Position numbers and translations under genes: made by a program. Positions 40,822 through 49,491 of a stretch of DNA of 64,000 nucleotides are shown here, one piece after another. Below the pieces are notes generated by a model. That model searched no databases, was not told the origin of the DNA, and saw only the letters and a list, made by a program, of their open reading frames with translations. This stretch comes from Paracoccaceae bacterium. Lineage in GTDB: Bacteria; Pseudomonadota; Alphaproteobacteria; Rhodobacterales; Rhodobacteraceae. Within the stretch, counting starts at the first letter, position 1. Each line of letters opens with the position of its first letter. Where the stretch lies: positions 1 to 64,000 of the forward strand of contig JANSXZ010000010.1 in assembly GCA_024742705.1 (NCBI GenBank). The letters are read 5' to 3'.

Positions 40822-43800
40822 TCAGGCCACCAGGGTTTCGGCCCGCTTCAGGTCCACCGAAACCAACTGCGACACCCCTTGTTCGGCCATCGTGACGCCA
40901 AACAGCCGATCCATGCGCGCCATCGTCACCGCGTGGTGGGTGATGATCAGGAACCGGGTTTCGGTCTGACGGCACATTTCATCCAGAAGATCGCAGAACC
41001 GCGTCACATTGGCGTCGTCCAGCGGCGCGTCCACCTCATCGAGCACGCAGATCGGCGCGGGGTTGGCCAGGAACACCGCAAAGATCAGCGCCATCGCCGT
41101 CAGCGTCTGTTCGCCGCCCGAAAGCAGGCTGAGCGTCGAAAGCTTCTTGCCCGGCGGCTGGCACATGATCTCCAGCCCCGCGTCCAGCGGATCATCGCTC
41201 TCGACCATCACCAGGTTGGCCTCGCCGCCGCCGAACAGACTGCGGAACAGCATCGAGAAATTGCTGTTCACCTGTTCAAAGGCTGTCAGCAGCCGTTCGC
41301 GGCCTTCACGGTTGAGGCTGGCAATCCCGCTGCGCAGCGCCTTTATCGCCTCTTCCAGATCGGTTTTTTCCTGCAGCAGCGTATCGTGTTCCGCCTGAAC
41401 CTCGCGCGCGTCCTCGTCCGCGCGCAGGTTCACGGCACCTAGGGCGTCGCGCTGCCGTTTCAGCCGCGCCACGTCAGCCTCGAGAGCGGCCGCCGCCGCC
41501 ATCGTGTCGGGATCGGCTTCGAGACGCGCCAGAAGCTGCGCCGGCGTCGCCTGCTGATCCTCGGCGATACGCGCGGCGGATTGCGCCGCAACCTCGCGCG
41601 CGGCATCGGCGCGGGCTTCGGCACCGGCACGGGCCTCGCGGGCGTCGGATGCCGCGCGCTCGGCGTCGCGCTCGGCCTGAACTGCCGCGCGCAGGGTGTT
41701 TTCCGCGGCAGCGAGCGCGTCCGACGACGCCTTGCGCCGGGTTTCCGCGACAGCGATATCGGCGCCCAGCGCCAACCGCTGTTCGGCCAGCGCCTCGGGC
41801 GCAGCGCGGGCGGCGGCCAGTTCCTCCAGCGACAGCGCCTGGCGTTCGCTCAGCTCGGCACCACGTTTTTCGGCAGTGTCCAAACGGTGCCGCCACCCGC
41901 TGATTTCCTTGGCCACCTGCTGCGCGCGCCGCAGACGGGCTTCGCCTTCGCGGCGCAGTTCGTCATGGGCCGCCCGCCGCGCCAGCATCTCGGACCGGGC
42001 GGAATCGACCGTGGTCTTGATCTCTTCCACAGCGGCGCGTGCCGTCCCGAGGTCGCCCAGTTCGTGCAGGGCCGCGCGGGCCTCCTGAACCTGCTGGCGC
42101 GCGGTGGCCGCATCTTCCGAGTGGCGCCGCACCGTCAGGCCCAACGTTTCCAGACGCCCTTCGGCCATGTTGCGATCGGCCTCGGCGCGGCTCAGGGCGC
42201 GGCCGGCCTGGGCCACTTGCCGGTCGGCCTCGCGGCGGGCGGCCCGGGCGGCGGCATCGGCCTCGGTTTCCTGCGCAAGACGCTCGGACAGCGCCTGATG
42301 CGCCGCCCGGGCGGTTTCGGCGCGTCGGGTCACATCTTCGAGCTGACCGCGCAACGCCGCAAGGCGGTTCACCTGCTCCAGTCGCAACGCAGTTGCGCTG
42401 GGCGCGTCCGCCGCCCAGGCCCGGTAGCCATCCCAGCGCCACAGGTCGCCGGCAACCGAAACCAGCCGCTGGCCCGGTTGCAAATGTGCCTGCAACCGGG
42501 GCCCGTCGCCCGGATCCGCCAATCCTATCTGGGCAAGCCGGCGGGCCAGAACCGGCGGCGCCACCACATGCCGCGACAACGGTTCGGCCCCGTCCGGCAG
42601 AGGCACATCCGCCGCGTAGCCCGGCAGCGCACGCCAGCCGGACGGGCCGTCTTCGGCAACTTCCGGCGCCCGCAGATCGTCCGAAAGCGCGGCCCCCAGC
42701 GCCTTTTCATAGCCGGGCGCCACGGTCAGAAGATCAAGAACCTGCCCGTCCCCGGCGCTGTCACGCTGCACCAGCCGCGTCAGTGCCTTGACCTCGGCAC
42801 CCAGCGCGCCCAACTCGCCCTCGGCTTCCGAACGCGCAGCGCGGGCGCGGGCCTCGCCAGACTGGGTTTCGGCGCGGGCCGCTTCGGCGGCGTTCAGCTC
42901 TGCTTCGGCACGGGTTGCCCCAGCTTCGGCCGCCACAGCGGCCCCCTGCGCCGCCTCGAAATCCAATGCCGCGCGTTCGGCGGATTCACGGGCCGATGCC
43001 ACGGCAGCCTTGGCGCGCGCTGCCTCGCCCTCGGATCGGGCCAGCGTTTTCTCGCTGTCGGCAAGGAACCTCTGGGCAGATTGATGACGGGCCGAAAGCC
43101 GCGCCACATCTTCATTCTGTTCGCTCAACCGGGCCTCGCCCTGATCCAGTGTCACCGCAGCGGCGCGCGCGGCCGCGGCCGCGTCGTCCAGCCGCGCTTC
43201 GTGGCCTTCCGAAGCCTTCGACAGTTCGCCCTGCTCCCATTCGAGACGCGCGACCGTATCGACAGCATCGCGGTTCAGGCCCGCCTCGCGTTCAAGATCG
43301 CGGCCAAGCTGATCGATGCGGGCCTGCAGGGTTTCAATGGTCTTGCGGGCCTGCGCCTCTTCCCCTGCCAGAGTGTCGCGCCGCACCTGAAGCCGTTGCA
43401 GAACAGCCGCGGCAATGGCCTCTTCCTCGCGGAGCGGTGGCAACGCATCTTCGCCGGTGGCGCGGGTGCGGGCGGCCCGCACGGCGGCCTGTTCGGCCTG
43501 TGCGGCTGCCGTGGTCTCCGCGCGCAGCGCGGTTTCGGCGGCCGCGCGCGCGGTATCGGCCTCGCGCCAGCGGCGGTACAGCAACATGCCTTCCGCGCGG
43601 CGCAGTTCGGCGCCGATCTCGCGGTATCTGGCCGCCTGCCGGGCCTGCCGCGCCAATTGCGCGAGTTGTTGTGCCAACTGCTCCAGCACGTCGTCAACCC
43701 GCGACAGGTTGGTTTCGGCCCCTCTCAGCTTCAACTCGGCCTCGTGCCGGCGCTGATACAGCCCGGATATCCCCGCGGCTTCTTCCAGGATTCGCCGCCG

Positions 43801-44277
43801 CGCCTTGGGTTTTGCATTGATCAGTTCGGCGATCTGGCCCTGGCGCACCAGAGCCGGAGAATGCGCACCCGTGGATGCATCGGCGAACAACATCTGCACG
43901 TCACGCGCGCGCACCTCGCGCGCGTTGGCCTTGTAGGCGCTGCCAATATCGCGGGTGATGCGGCGCACGATTTCCAACATGTCCGCGTCGTTGAACCCAG
44001 CAGGCGCCAGGCGCTCGGAGTTGTCGATAACCAGACCAACCTCGGCGAAGTTCCGCGCCGGGCGCGACGCGGCCCCGGCAAAGATCACATCCTCCATGCC
44101 GCCGCCGCGCATTGCGGTGGGGCGGTTCTCGCCCATCACCCATCGCAGCGCCTCAAGGAGGTTCGACTTGCCGCAGCCGTTGGGCCCCACAACGCCTGTC
44201 AACCCGTCCGAGATCACCAGTTCGGTCGGGTCCACGAAGCTTTTGAAGCCTGTCAGTCTGAGTTTTGAAAACCGCAC
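40822..44277 (-). CDS. smc: Chromosome segregation protein SMC
   Basis: An 1151-residue SMC ATPase. Walker A GPNGCGKS is at 31-38; two very long Ala/Glu/Arg-rich coiled coils (about 170-500 and 650-1000) flank a hinge (around 510-640, with VLDLLTVAPGYEKALGAALSDD). The C-terminal head has the signature LSLLSGGEQTLTAMAL and Walker B PAPICVLDEVDAPLDD. With ScpA/ScpB it compacts and separates chromosomes. It is monocistronic as far as I can see. Confidence 0.96.
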   Translation of the reverse strand: MRFSKLRLTGFKSFVDPTELVISDGLTGVVGPNGCGKSNLLEALRWVMGENRPTAMRGGGMEDVIFAGAASRPARNFAEVGLVIDNSERLAPAGFNDADMLEIVRRITRDIGSAYKANAREVRARDVQMLFADASTGAHSPALVRQGQIAELINAKPKARRRILEEAAGISGLYQRRHEAELKLRGAETNLSRVDDVLEQLAQQLAQLARQARQAARYREIGAELRRAEGMLLYRRWREADTARAAAETALRAETTAAAQAEQAAVRAARTRATGEDALPPLREEEAIAAAVLQRLQVRRDTLAGEEAQARKTIETLQARIDQLGRDLEREAGLNRDAVDTVARLEWEQGELSKASEGHEARLDDAAAAARAAAVTLDQGEARLSEQNEDVARLSARHQSAQRFLADSEKTLARSEGEAARAKAAVASARESAERAALDFEAAQGAAVAAEAGATRAEAELNAAEAARAETQSGEARARAARSEAEGELGALGAEVKALTRLVQRDSAGDGQVLDLLTVAPGYEKALGAALSDDLRAPEVAEDGPSGWRALPGYAADVPLPDGAEPLSRHVVAPPVLARRLAQIGLADPGDGPRLQAHLQPGQRLVSVAGDLWRWDGYRAWAADAPSATALRLEQVNRLAALRGQLEDVTRRAETARAAHQALSERLAQETEADAAARAARREADRQVAQAGRALSRAEADRNMAEGRLETLGLTVRRHSEDAATARQQVQEARAALHELGDLGTARAAVEEIKTTVDSARSEMLARRAAHDELRREGEARLRRAQQVAKEISGWRHRLDTAEKRGAELSERQALSLEELAAARAAPEALAEQRLALGADIAVAETRRKASSDALAAAENTLRAAVQAERDAERAASDAREARAGAEARADAAREVAAQSAARIAEDQQATPAQLLARLEADPDTMAAAAALEADVARLKRQRDALGAVNLRADEDAREVQAEHDTLLQEKTDLEEAIKALRSGIASLNREGRERLLTAFEQVNSNFSMLFRSLFGGGEANLVMVESDDPLDAGLEIMCQPPGKKLSTLSLLSGGEQTLTAMALIFAVFLANPAPICVLDEVDAPLDDANVTRFCDLLDEMCRQTETRFLIITHHAVTMARMDRLFGVTMAEQGVSQLVSVDLKRAETLVA

Positions 44278-44608
44278 CTTGCGCGCGCTCCGCGATGATT
44301 CCGCATCCCATTCAGGGTGGCGAAGTCACCGCCCGTTTGTCAACGCAGGTGAACAGCATATCGTCTCGCGCCGGGCGTTATCCCCAAGATATTGAGTTTC
44401 CGGCACGCCCTTGCCCATGCCGGTGGCGCACGCGCCGCCGCATCGACACCGCCCGGCACCCCAACACCGGAGCGGACGGCCAGACTGCGCGCAATCCGAA
44501 ACCGCAACCAGACAGGCGTGCAGCAAAATAGACAAAAGAACAACCACAGGAACATGCCTGCCTGTCTGACGCAAAAGGGTTAACAAACCGTATCCGCCAC
44601 CTTGCCCA
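44278..44608. other. Intergenic region upstream of smc and the GntR gene, no gene seen
   Basis: This holds the divergent control region of smc (minus) and the GntR-type regulator (plus). The only open frame of any size on the minus strand begins with TTG and lacks a ribosome site and family resemblance, so I do not call it. The smc promoter is presumably near its start but is not obvious. Confidence 0.5.
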
Positions 44609-44644
44609 TTGCTGAAGATGCAGCGTGGTCATATAATTTGACCA
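44609..44644 (+). promoter_or_regulatory. Promoter with embedded GntR/FadR-type operator
   Basis: TTGCTG (44609-44614), a 17-base spacer and a perfect TATAAT (44632-44637) make a good sigma-70 promoter. The -10 box sits in the 7-base spacer of a perfect inverted repeat TGGTCA-N7-TGACCA (44626-44644), the style of operator bound by FadR-subfamily GntR proteins. The regulator's own start codon is 15 bases further, so autorepression is likely. Confidence 0.75.
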
Positions 44645-44659
44645 GACGCGGAGTTCCCG

Positions 44660-45454
44660 ATGCCCTTTCAGAAAGTTCTGCCGGAAAAACTGTCGACCTC
44701 GGTGGTGCGCCAGATCGAGTTGTTGATCCTGCGCGGCATTCTGCGGCCCGGCGAAAGGCTGCCGCCCGAGCGTGAGCTGTCGGAACGGTTGGGTGTGTCG
44801 CGTCCATCGCTGCGCGATGCGATCGCCGAATTGCAGGCGCAGGGCCTGCTGTGCACGCGGGCGGGATCGGGTATCTTTGTCGCCGATGTCCTGGGATCGG
44901 CCTTCTCTCCGGCCCTGACACGCCTGTTCGCGACCCATGACGAGGCGGTTTTCGACTACCTCTCGTTTCGCCGCGATATGGAAAGCCTGGCCGCCGAGCG
45001 CGCCGCGCAGTTGGGATCGGATAGCGATCTCAAGGTGTTGCAGGCGATCTTCGACAAGATGGAACAGGCGCACAACAGGCGGAATTCGGAAGAAGAGGCC
45101 GCCCTCGACGCGCAGTTCCACACCGCGATCATCGAAGCCAGCCACAATGTCGTCATGCTGCACATGATGCGATCAATGTTCGATCTGCTGCGCACCGGCG
45201 TCTTCTACAACCGCCAGGTGATGTTCAAGCAACGCACGACCCGCGCGGCGCTTCTGGCCCAGCACCGCGCCATCAACGATGCGGTTCAGGCGCGCGACCC
45301 CGGTGCGGCGCGGGCTGCCATCGCTGCGCATCTGGACTATGTGGAAAAGGCGTTGTCGGATCAGCAGAAGGCCGAGCGCAACGAAAGAGTAGCGCGGCAA
45401 CGGCTGGAGCATGAAACCGGTCGCGCGAAACCCGGTCAGCCGACACCGTCCTAG
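44660..45454 (+). CDS. GntR-family regulator, FadR/FCD subfamily
   Basis: A 264-residue repressor. The winged helix (about 10-75) includes LRPGERLPPERELSERLGVSRPSLRDAI and AGSGIFVAD. The FCD ligand domain has the metal-binding pattern D-x3-H (DAQFHTAIIEASHN) with later histidines (LLAQHRAINDAV, AIAAHLDYV). Such proteins sense organic acids such as lactate, pyruvate or glycolate; the ligand is unknown. GGAG precedes the ATG, and a palindromic operator overlaps the promoter. The tail after 245 is basic and probably disordered. Confidence 0.9.
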   Translation: MPFQKVLPEKLSTSVVRQIELLILRGILRPGERLPPERELSERLGVSRPSLRDAIAELQAQGLLCTRAGSGIFVADVLGSAFSPALTRLFATHDEAVFDYLSFRRDMESLAAERAAQLGSDSDLKVLQAIFDKMEQAHNRRNSEEEAALDAQFHTAIIEASHNVVMLHMMRSMFDLLRTGVFYNRQVMFKQRTTRAALLAQHRAINDAVQARDPGAARAAIAAHLDYVEKALSDQQKAERNERVARQRLEHETGRAKPGQPTPS

Positions 45455-45559
45455 CAGGCGGCGCGCCGCATCTCGGGCCTGAGACTGTAAGATCATGTGC
45501 CCGAATGATTGGTTGGCGCCGCCCCGATCGGACACGGCGGTCAGGGGGGGGCGGTACGC

Positions 45560-45590
45560 AAAAAGGCCCGACCTTTTCGGCCGGGCCTTC
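45560..45590 (-). terminator. Rho-independent terminator of the F0 ATP synthase operon
   Basis: On the minus strand AAGGCCCGGCC and GGTCGGGCCTT form an 11-bp stem (one G-T) with a GAAAA loop, followed by five T. It lies about 25 bases after the atpF stop and is also convergent with the GntR gene. Confidence 0.9.
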
Positions 45591-45615
45591 TGCGATCATG
45601 CGTCAGCGCGCTGCT

Positions 45616-46176
45616 TCAGTGCAACTTCGCCTCAACCTCGCCGATGGCGCTGTCGACAAGCGCGGTGCGCTGCACGTCAGACATCTGTTTTGCCAGAACC
45701 TCATGCGCGGCGGAAATGGCGATCGCAATCGCCTGGTCGCGCACATCGCGGATCGCCCCGGCCTGAGCCGATTCAATCTGATCCTCGGCGGCGATCATGC
45801 GCCGGGCGATCGACTTGTCCAGATCCGCCCGCGCCTGATCGGCGGCATTCTGCGCCTCTTCCTTGGCCGCGGCGACGATCCGGTTGGCCTGCTCCTGAAC
45901 TTCCTTCTGCTTGCGCTCGTAGGAGGCCAGAAGCGTCTGCGCCTCTTCGCGCAGAGCGCGGGCTTCGTCGATCTCGGACTGGATACCTTCGGCCCGCTTG
46001 TCGAGAAGGCCCCCGATCATGCCCGGCACCTTGAAGTAGAACAGCACCGCGATGAAAAGGATAAAGGCCAGAAGCACCACGAAATCTGTGTTGCCCAGCG
46101 AGAAGAACGGGCCCTTGGCGGCCAGCGCGGGCGTTGCCGCGCCGAGGGTGAACAGCAGAGCGAGTGTTGCGCGCAT
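45616..46176 (-). CDS. atpF: F0F1 ATP synthase subunit B
   Basis: A 186-residue peripheral-stalk subunit. An N-terminal signal-like segment (ending PALAAKG) is followed by a membrane helix (about 32-50) and a long charged coiled coil rich in Ala, Glu, Lys and Arg that reaches F1. The paired B and B' genes are typical of alphaproteobacteria and phototrophs. It is the last gene of atpI-B-E-B'-B, four bases after the B' stop. Confidence 0.94.
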   Translation of the reverse strand: MRATLALLFTLGAATPALAAKGPFFSLGNTDFVVLLAFILFIAVLFYFKVPGMIGGLLDKRAEGIQSEIDEARALREEAQTLLASYERKQKEVQEQANRIVAAAKEEAQNAADQARADLDKSIARRMIAAEDQIESAQAGAIRDVRDQAIAIAISAAHEVLAKQMSDVQRTALVDSAIGEVEAKLH

Positions 46177-46180
46177 GGCG

Positions 46181-46723
46181 TTATCCTTTCATGCGGGCTT
46201 GGACCGCGGCGGCCAGATCGGCCGGATCGGCCTTGCCACCCATGGCGGTCACGATTTCGCCGACCGTGTCGGTGGCGACGTCGCGGACGGCATCCATCGC
46301 ACCGGCCCGAATTTCGGCAATTGCCTTTTCGGCATCGGCAGACTTGGCCGCGATTTCCGCATCGGCCTTGGCGATCGCGGCATCCAGGTCTTGTTTGATA
46401 CCCACCTTGGTTTCGGCGATGATGCGTTGCGCTTCGGTGCGGGCATCGGCCAGCGCCTGCTCATAGGCGGCCTCGGCCTCCTTGGCGCGTTTATTCAGGT
46501 CTTCCGCCTTGGCAATGTCATTGGTGATCGTGCCCTGGCGTTCCGCCAGAACGGCGCCGATGCGCGGCAGGGCCATCCGCGAGAGCACGAGATAGATCGC
46601 GATCAGCGCAAGGACCAGCCAGAAGATCTGGTTGCCGAACGTCGAAAAGTCCAGCTGCGGCATGCCGGGCGCCGAAGCTGCGGCCACGCCGTCGCCTGCG
46701 GAAGAATGTGTGTCAGTTGCCAT
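46181..46723 (-). CDS. F0F1 ATP synthase subunit B'
   Basis: A 180-residue B' stalk subunit. A flexible Ser/Gly/Ala N-terminus precedes the membrane helix ([19 protein letters not shown]) and a dimerising coiled coil ([19 protein letters not shown] onward). It pairs with the B subunit encoded next to it. It is separated from atpE by 81 bases. Confidence 0.94.
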   Translation of the reverse strand: MATDTHSSAGDGVAAASAPGMPQLDFSTFGNQIFWLVLALIAIYLVLSRMALPRIGAVLAERQGTITNDIAKAEDLNKRAKEAEAAYEQALADARTEAQRIIAETKVGIKQDLDAAIAKADAEIAAKSADAEKAIAEIRAGAMDAVRDVATDTVGEIVTAMGGKADPADLAAAVQARMKG

Positions 46724-46804
46724 GTTGCTCTCCCTGGAAACCTGCCGTTACACCGGGCGGACGCGATGCGCCCGCCCGATCGTAAGGATGGAATGCCGGC
46801 AGGA

Positions 46805-47041
46805 TCAGACGGCGAACATCAGCAGCAGAGCGACGAGGAACGAGAAGATCCCCAGGGCTTCTGCGAATGCGATGCCGATGAACAGCGTCGCGGTCTGGCC
46901 AGCGGCCGCCGACGGGTTGCGCAGAGCGCCAGCGAGGAAATTGCCGGCCACGTTGCCCACACCGACTGCCGCGCCGCCCATGCCCATGCATGCCAGACCC
47001 GCGCCGATGTATGCGCCCATTTGTACGATATCGCCTTCCAT
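46805..47041 (-). CDS. atpE: F0F1 ATP synthase subunit C
   Basis: A 78-residue proteolipid forming the rotor ring. Two membrane helices are joined by the polar loop [11 protein letters not shown], with glycine-rich [15 protein letters not shown] in helix one and the ion-carrying glutamate E61 in [10 protein letters not shown]. The lack of the Gln/Thr sodium ligands suggests proton coupling. AAGGAGATAAAGAC precedes the ATG at 47041. Confidence 0.96.
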   Translation of the reverse strand: MEGDIVQMGAYIGAGLACMGMGGAAVGVGNVAGNFLAGALRNPSAAAGQTATLFIGIAFAEALGIFSFLVALLLMFAV

Positions 47042-47140
47042 GTCTTTATCTCCTTACGATGGAATTCTGTTGTGTCGTGTGATGCCGAGGCACCGTGTCG
47101 GATGATCGGTTGACGGGCCGAATGCGGGCCCGCCGGACGA

Positions 47141-47899
47141 TTAGTGATGCGGATGCAGCGCGTCTTTCAGGTAGACGCAAGTGAGAATGGTGAAGACATA
47201 GGCCTGGATGAACGACACCAGAACCTCAAGCCCGTACATCGCCGTGATGGCCACGACCGAGAGCGGCGCGATGGCAGCGATGGCGGCAAAGCCTGCAAAC
47301 ACCTTGATCACCGCGTGCCCGGCCATCATGTTGCCGGCAAGACGGATGGAATGGCTGACCGGACGCACGAAATACGAGATCACCTCGATCAGGGCCAGCA
47401 CCGGGCGCAGCGGCAACGGCGCGCTCGACACCCAGAACAGCCCCAGGAAGCCCGCGCCGTTCTTGACGAAGCCCAGAACCGTCACCGCGATGAACACCGC
47501 AAATGCCATGACCGCCGTGACCGCGATGTGCGATGTGGGCGTAAAGGCCATCGGCAGCAGGCCCAGAAAGTTCGAAAACACGATGAACATGAACAGCGTC
47601 ATGATGTAGGGGAAGTATTTCACCCCGTCCTTGCCGCAGATGTCCTCGACCATCTTGTAGATGAAGCCGTAAGCCAGTTCGGCCACAGATTGCATCCGCG
47701 TCGGGATGATCTGGCGCTGCGCCGTACCCATCACCAGCAGCGCGAACACCGCTGCAACGGCAAGCGCCATCCACAGCGTGGCGTTGGTGATCGTGTACCA
47801 TGCCACGCCACCGTCCCCGAACAACGGAGAAACGATGAACTGATCCATCGGGTGGAACTCCAGTCCACCCCCGCTTTCGCCCTGCGCTTCGGTTGCCAC
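47141..47899 (-). CDS. atpB: F0F1 ATP synthase subunit A
   Basis: A 252-residue stator subunit with five to six membrane helices and the essential arginine in [15 protein letters not shown]. The start is a GTG at 47899 (VATEAQGE), preceded by GAGAGG. As I recall, related Rhodobacter subunits begin MATEAHG and continue FHPMDQFIV as here, supporting this start over the ATG at 47848. The gap to atpI is 13 bases, to atpE about 99. Confidence 0.94.
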   Translation of the reverse strand: MATEAQGESGGGLEFHPMDQFIVSPLFGDGGVAWYTITNATLWMALAVAAVFALLVMGTAQRQIIPTRMQSVAELAYGFIYKMVEDICGKDGVKYFPYIMTLFMFIVFSNFLGLLPMAFTPTSHIAVTAVMAFAVFIAVTVLGFVKNGAGFLGLFWVSSAPLPLRPVLALIEVISYFVRPVSHSIRLAGNMMAGHAVIKVFAGFAAIAAIAPLSVVAITAMYGLEVLVSFIQAYVFTILTCVYLKDALHPHH

Positions 47900-47912
47900 G
47901 TTCCGCGTCCTC

Positions 47913-48263
47913 TCAATCCTCGGTGCCCGACGTATCGCCAGGCCGTTCATCCCTGGCCGTTTCGGCCAACTTCTTCTCCTGGATCTCCTGTGCGCTGCGC
48001 ATCATCGTCTTGATGCCCGCCGCCAGACCCAGCAATGTAAACAGCACCAGGAAGATCGGGATCGTCCCGAACAGGCTGTCCAGCCCGTATCCGATGCCAA
48101 AGCCGATCCCCAGACCGGCCACCAGTTCGATCACCATGCGCCAGGCCAGCTGGGCCTGCGAATAATGCTCGTCCGCGCGGGGTCTGGGCTCTTGGCCCTT
48201 CCGTGCCGCCGCGATCCGCTCTTCCAGCTTCTGCATACGCTGCTGATGCTCGGCGTCGGGCAC
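47913..48263 (-). CDS. atpI: AtpI/AtpZ family assembly protein of the ATP synthase
   Basis: A 116-residue protein with two membrane helices ([18 protein letters not shown] and [17 protein letters not shown]) and a charged C-terminal tail, aiding c-ring assembly. The GTG at 48263 follows AAGGGGGAAG, a strong ribosome site, which decides the start; upstream in-frame codons lack one. It is the first gene of the F0 operon. Confidence 0.88.
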   Translation of the reverse strand: MPDAEHQQRMQKLEERIAAARKGQEPRPRADEHYSQAQLAWRMVIELVAGLGIGFGIGYGLDSLFGTIPIFLVLFTLLGLAAGIKTMMRSAQEIQEKKLAETARDERPGDTSGTED

Positions 48264-48444
48264 GGCACTTCCCCCTTGACGGCTTGCAGCAGTGCTATGC
48301 CGCACGGCGGCATGAGTCAACCGCCCGAAACGCCGCCCAAGCAGCAAGCCAAGGCATTGAAAACACTAGACATGACATTTGACAGTGAGCGCCGCGCGCA
48401 GGTGCCGCGGCCGCGTTACCGCAATCAGGGGCGCGCAGGCTCAT

Positions 48445-48460
48445 TCAACCAAACGGTTGA
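48445..48460 (+). promoter_or_regulatory. Palindromic operator upstream of the ArsR-family gene
   Basis: TCAACC-AAAC-GGTTGA is a perfect 6-bp inverted repeat with a 4-base spacer, ending 31 bases before the regulator's start codon. It is the kind of site bound by small dimeric ArsR proteins and suggests autoregulation. Confidence 0.6.
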
Positions 48461-48491
48461 CGGTTTCACGGCACGCGCGCTAGGTGCGGGC

Positions 48492-48848
48492 ATGACCGAT
48501 GCGCTTGACGCCACATTCGCCGCCCTTGCCGACCCGACGCGCCGCGCGATACTGTCGATGCTGCTCGAGGATGACATGGCCGTCACCGATGTGGCCGATC
48601 CCTTCGCCATGTCGCTGGCCGCGATTTCCAAGCACCTTGCCATCCTCACCCGCGCCGGCCTGATCAGTCAGGAAAAGCGCGGGCGGGTGAAATGGTGCAA
48701 GCTCGAGCCCGACGCCCTGCGCGCCGCATCGGTCTGGATGCAGGGATTTGGCCAGTTCGAGCCGGTGCACCTGGATGCCTTCGAACGGTTTCTGGCACTG
48801 GAGTTGCCCGACGCCGGAGAAGCCGAGGATCAGTCGTCGCCCTTGTAA
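48492..48848 (+). CDS. ArsR-family winged-helix regulator
   Basis: A 118-residue helix-turn-helix protein: DATFAALADPTRRAILSMLLEDD, then the recognition helix in MSLAAISKHLAILTRAGLI and the wing EKRGRVKWCKLEP. It lacks the ELCVCDL metal-binding motif, so it belongs to the non-metal group (often paired with SRPBCC proteins, but none is adjacent). The ATG at 48492 is preferred because the palindrome lies upstream of it; an in-frame ATG near 48372 would place the palindrome in the coding region. It overlaps the convergent CMD-like gene by 19 bases. Confidence 0.85.
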   Translation: MTDALDATFAALADPTRRAILSMLLEDDMAVTDVADPFAMSLAAISKHLAILTRAGLISQEKRGRVKWCKLEPDALRAASVWMQGFGQFEPVHLDAFERFLALELPDAGEAEDQSSPL

Positions 48849-49411
48849 TAGCCGATGGTGTCGCCTTCCGTCGTCGCGCCCAGCCCGTTCAGCAACCGGT
48901 TGGAATAGTTGAAGTAGGCGCACACCTGGTTGACCTCGAGAATTTCGCCATCCTCGGCGCCCGCGATCTTGAGAGCCTCGAAATCCGAAACCACCATCCG
49001 CCCGACATCCGTCGTCAGCTTGGCGGCATAGCGCAGCAGCGCCAGTTCCCTTCCCTCGAACACATCCTCGGGGCGCTGCGCCTTGAGCGCGGTGAAGATC
49101 GCGTCAGACCGGGGCTGATCGCGCAGCAGGTTGCGCACGTTCATGAAATGGTGGGTCAGCGAATAGGTGCAGTCGTTCAGGATCGAGGTATAGCTGGCCA
49201 CAACCTCGAGAAACCAGAACGGCAGCGTGTTGTCTTCGGAGTGCAGAACCGAACGATACAGCGTGACATGCCCGTTCATCGTTTCCGGCCGCAGCGAATG
49301 TACCCGCATCACCGTATCGACGGTGCCATGCGGGGTGCGCGCATGGTCCAGCAACTCCCGCAGCCGTCCATCCGCTTCGTCATCTCCGATCATCCGGATC
49401 CATGCGGTCAT
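48830..49411 (-). CDS. CMD/AhpD-like (peroxidase-related) protein with altered active site
   Basis: A 193-residue alpha-helical protein of the carboxymuconolactone decarboxylase/AhpD superfamily. The active-site segment reads ASYTSILNDCTYSLTHH, where related enzymes have C-x-x-C; here the second cysteine is serine, so a thiol peroxidase cycle with a resolving Cys in place is unlikely. The rest (ALLRYAAKLT, NQVCAYFNYSNRLLNGLG) fits the family. It is the last gene of the minus-strand set starting with the ABC ATPase, 80 bases after the Rieske gene. Confidence 0.82.
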   Translation of the reverse strand: MTAWIRMIGDDEADGRLRELLDHARTPHGTVDTVMRVHSLRPETMNGHVTLYRSVLHSEDNTLPFWFLEVVASYTSILNDCTYSLTHHFMNVRNLLRDQPRSDAIFTALKAQRPEDVFEGRELALLRYAAKLTTDVGRMVVSDFEALKIAGAEDGEILEVNQVCAYFNYSNRLLNGLGATTEGDTIGYYKGDD

Positions 49412-49491
49412 GTGGTGTTCCTCTCTGTTGCCCCGGCCTGACGGCGGTTCGGGCTGTTGTGCCGTGGCCAGCGGGCGATGCCCGGCGACCG

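Noticed and set aside
41581..44268. 895-codon open frame antisense to smc
   Set aside because: Same reason: composition-driven open frame opposite a certain coding sequence.
44326..44586. Cys-rich 86-residue open frame on the minus strand upstream of smc
   Set aside because: It begins with TTG, has no ribosome site and resembles nothing I know; it lies in a divergent promoter region.
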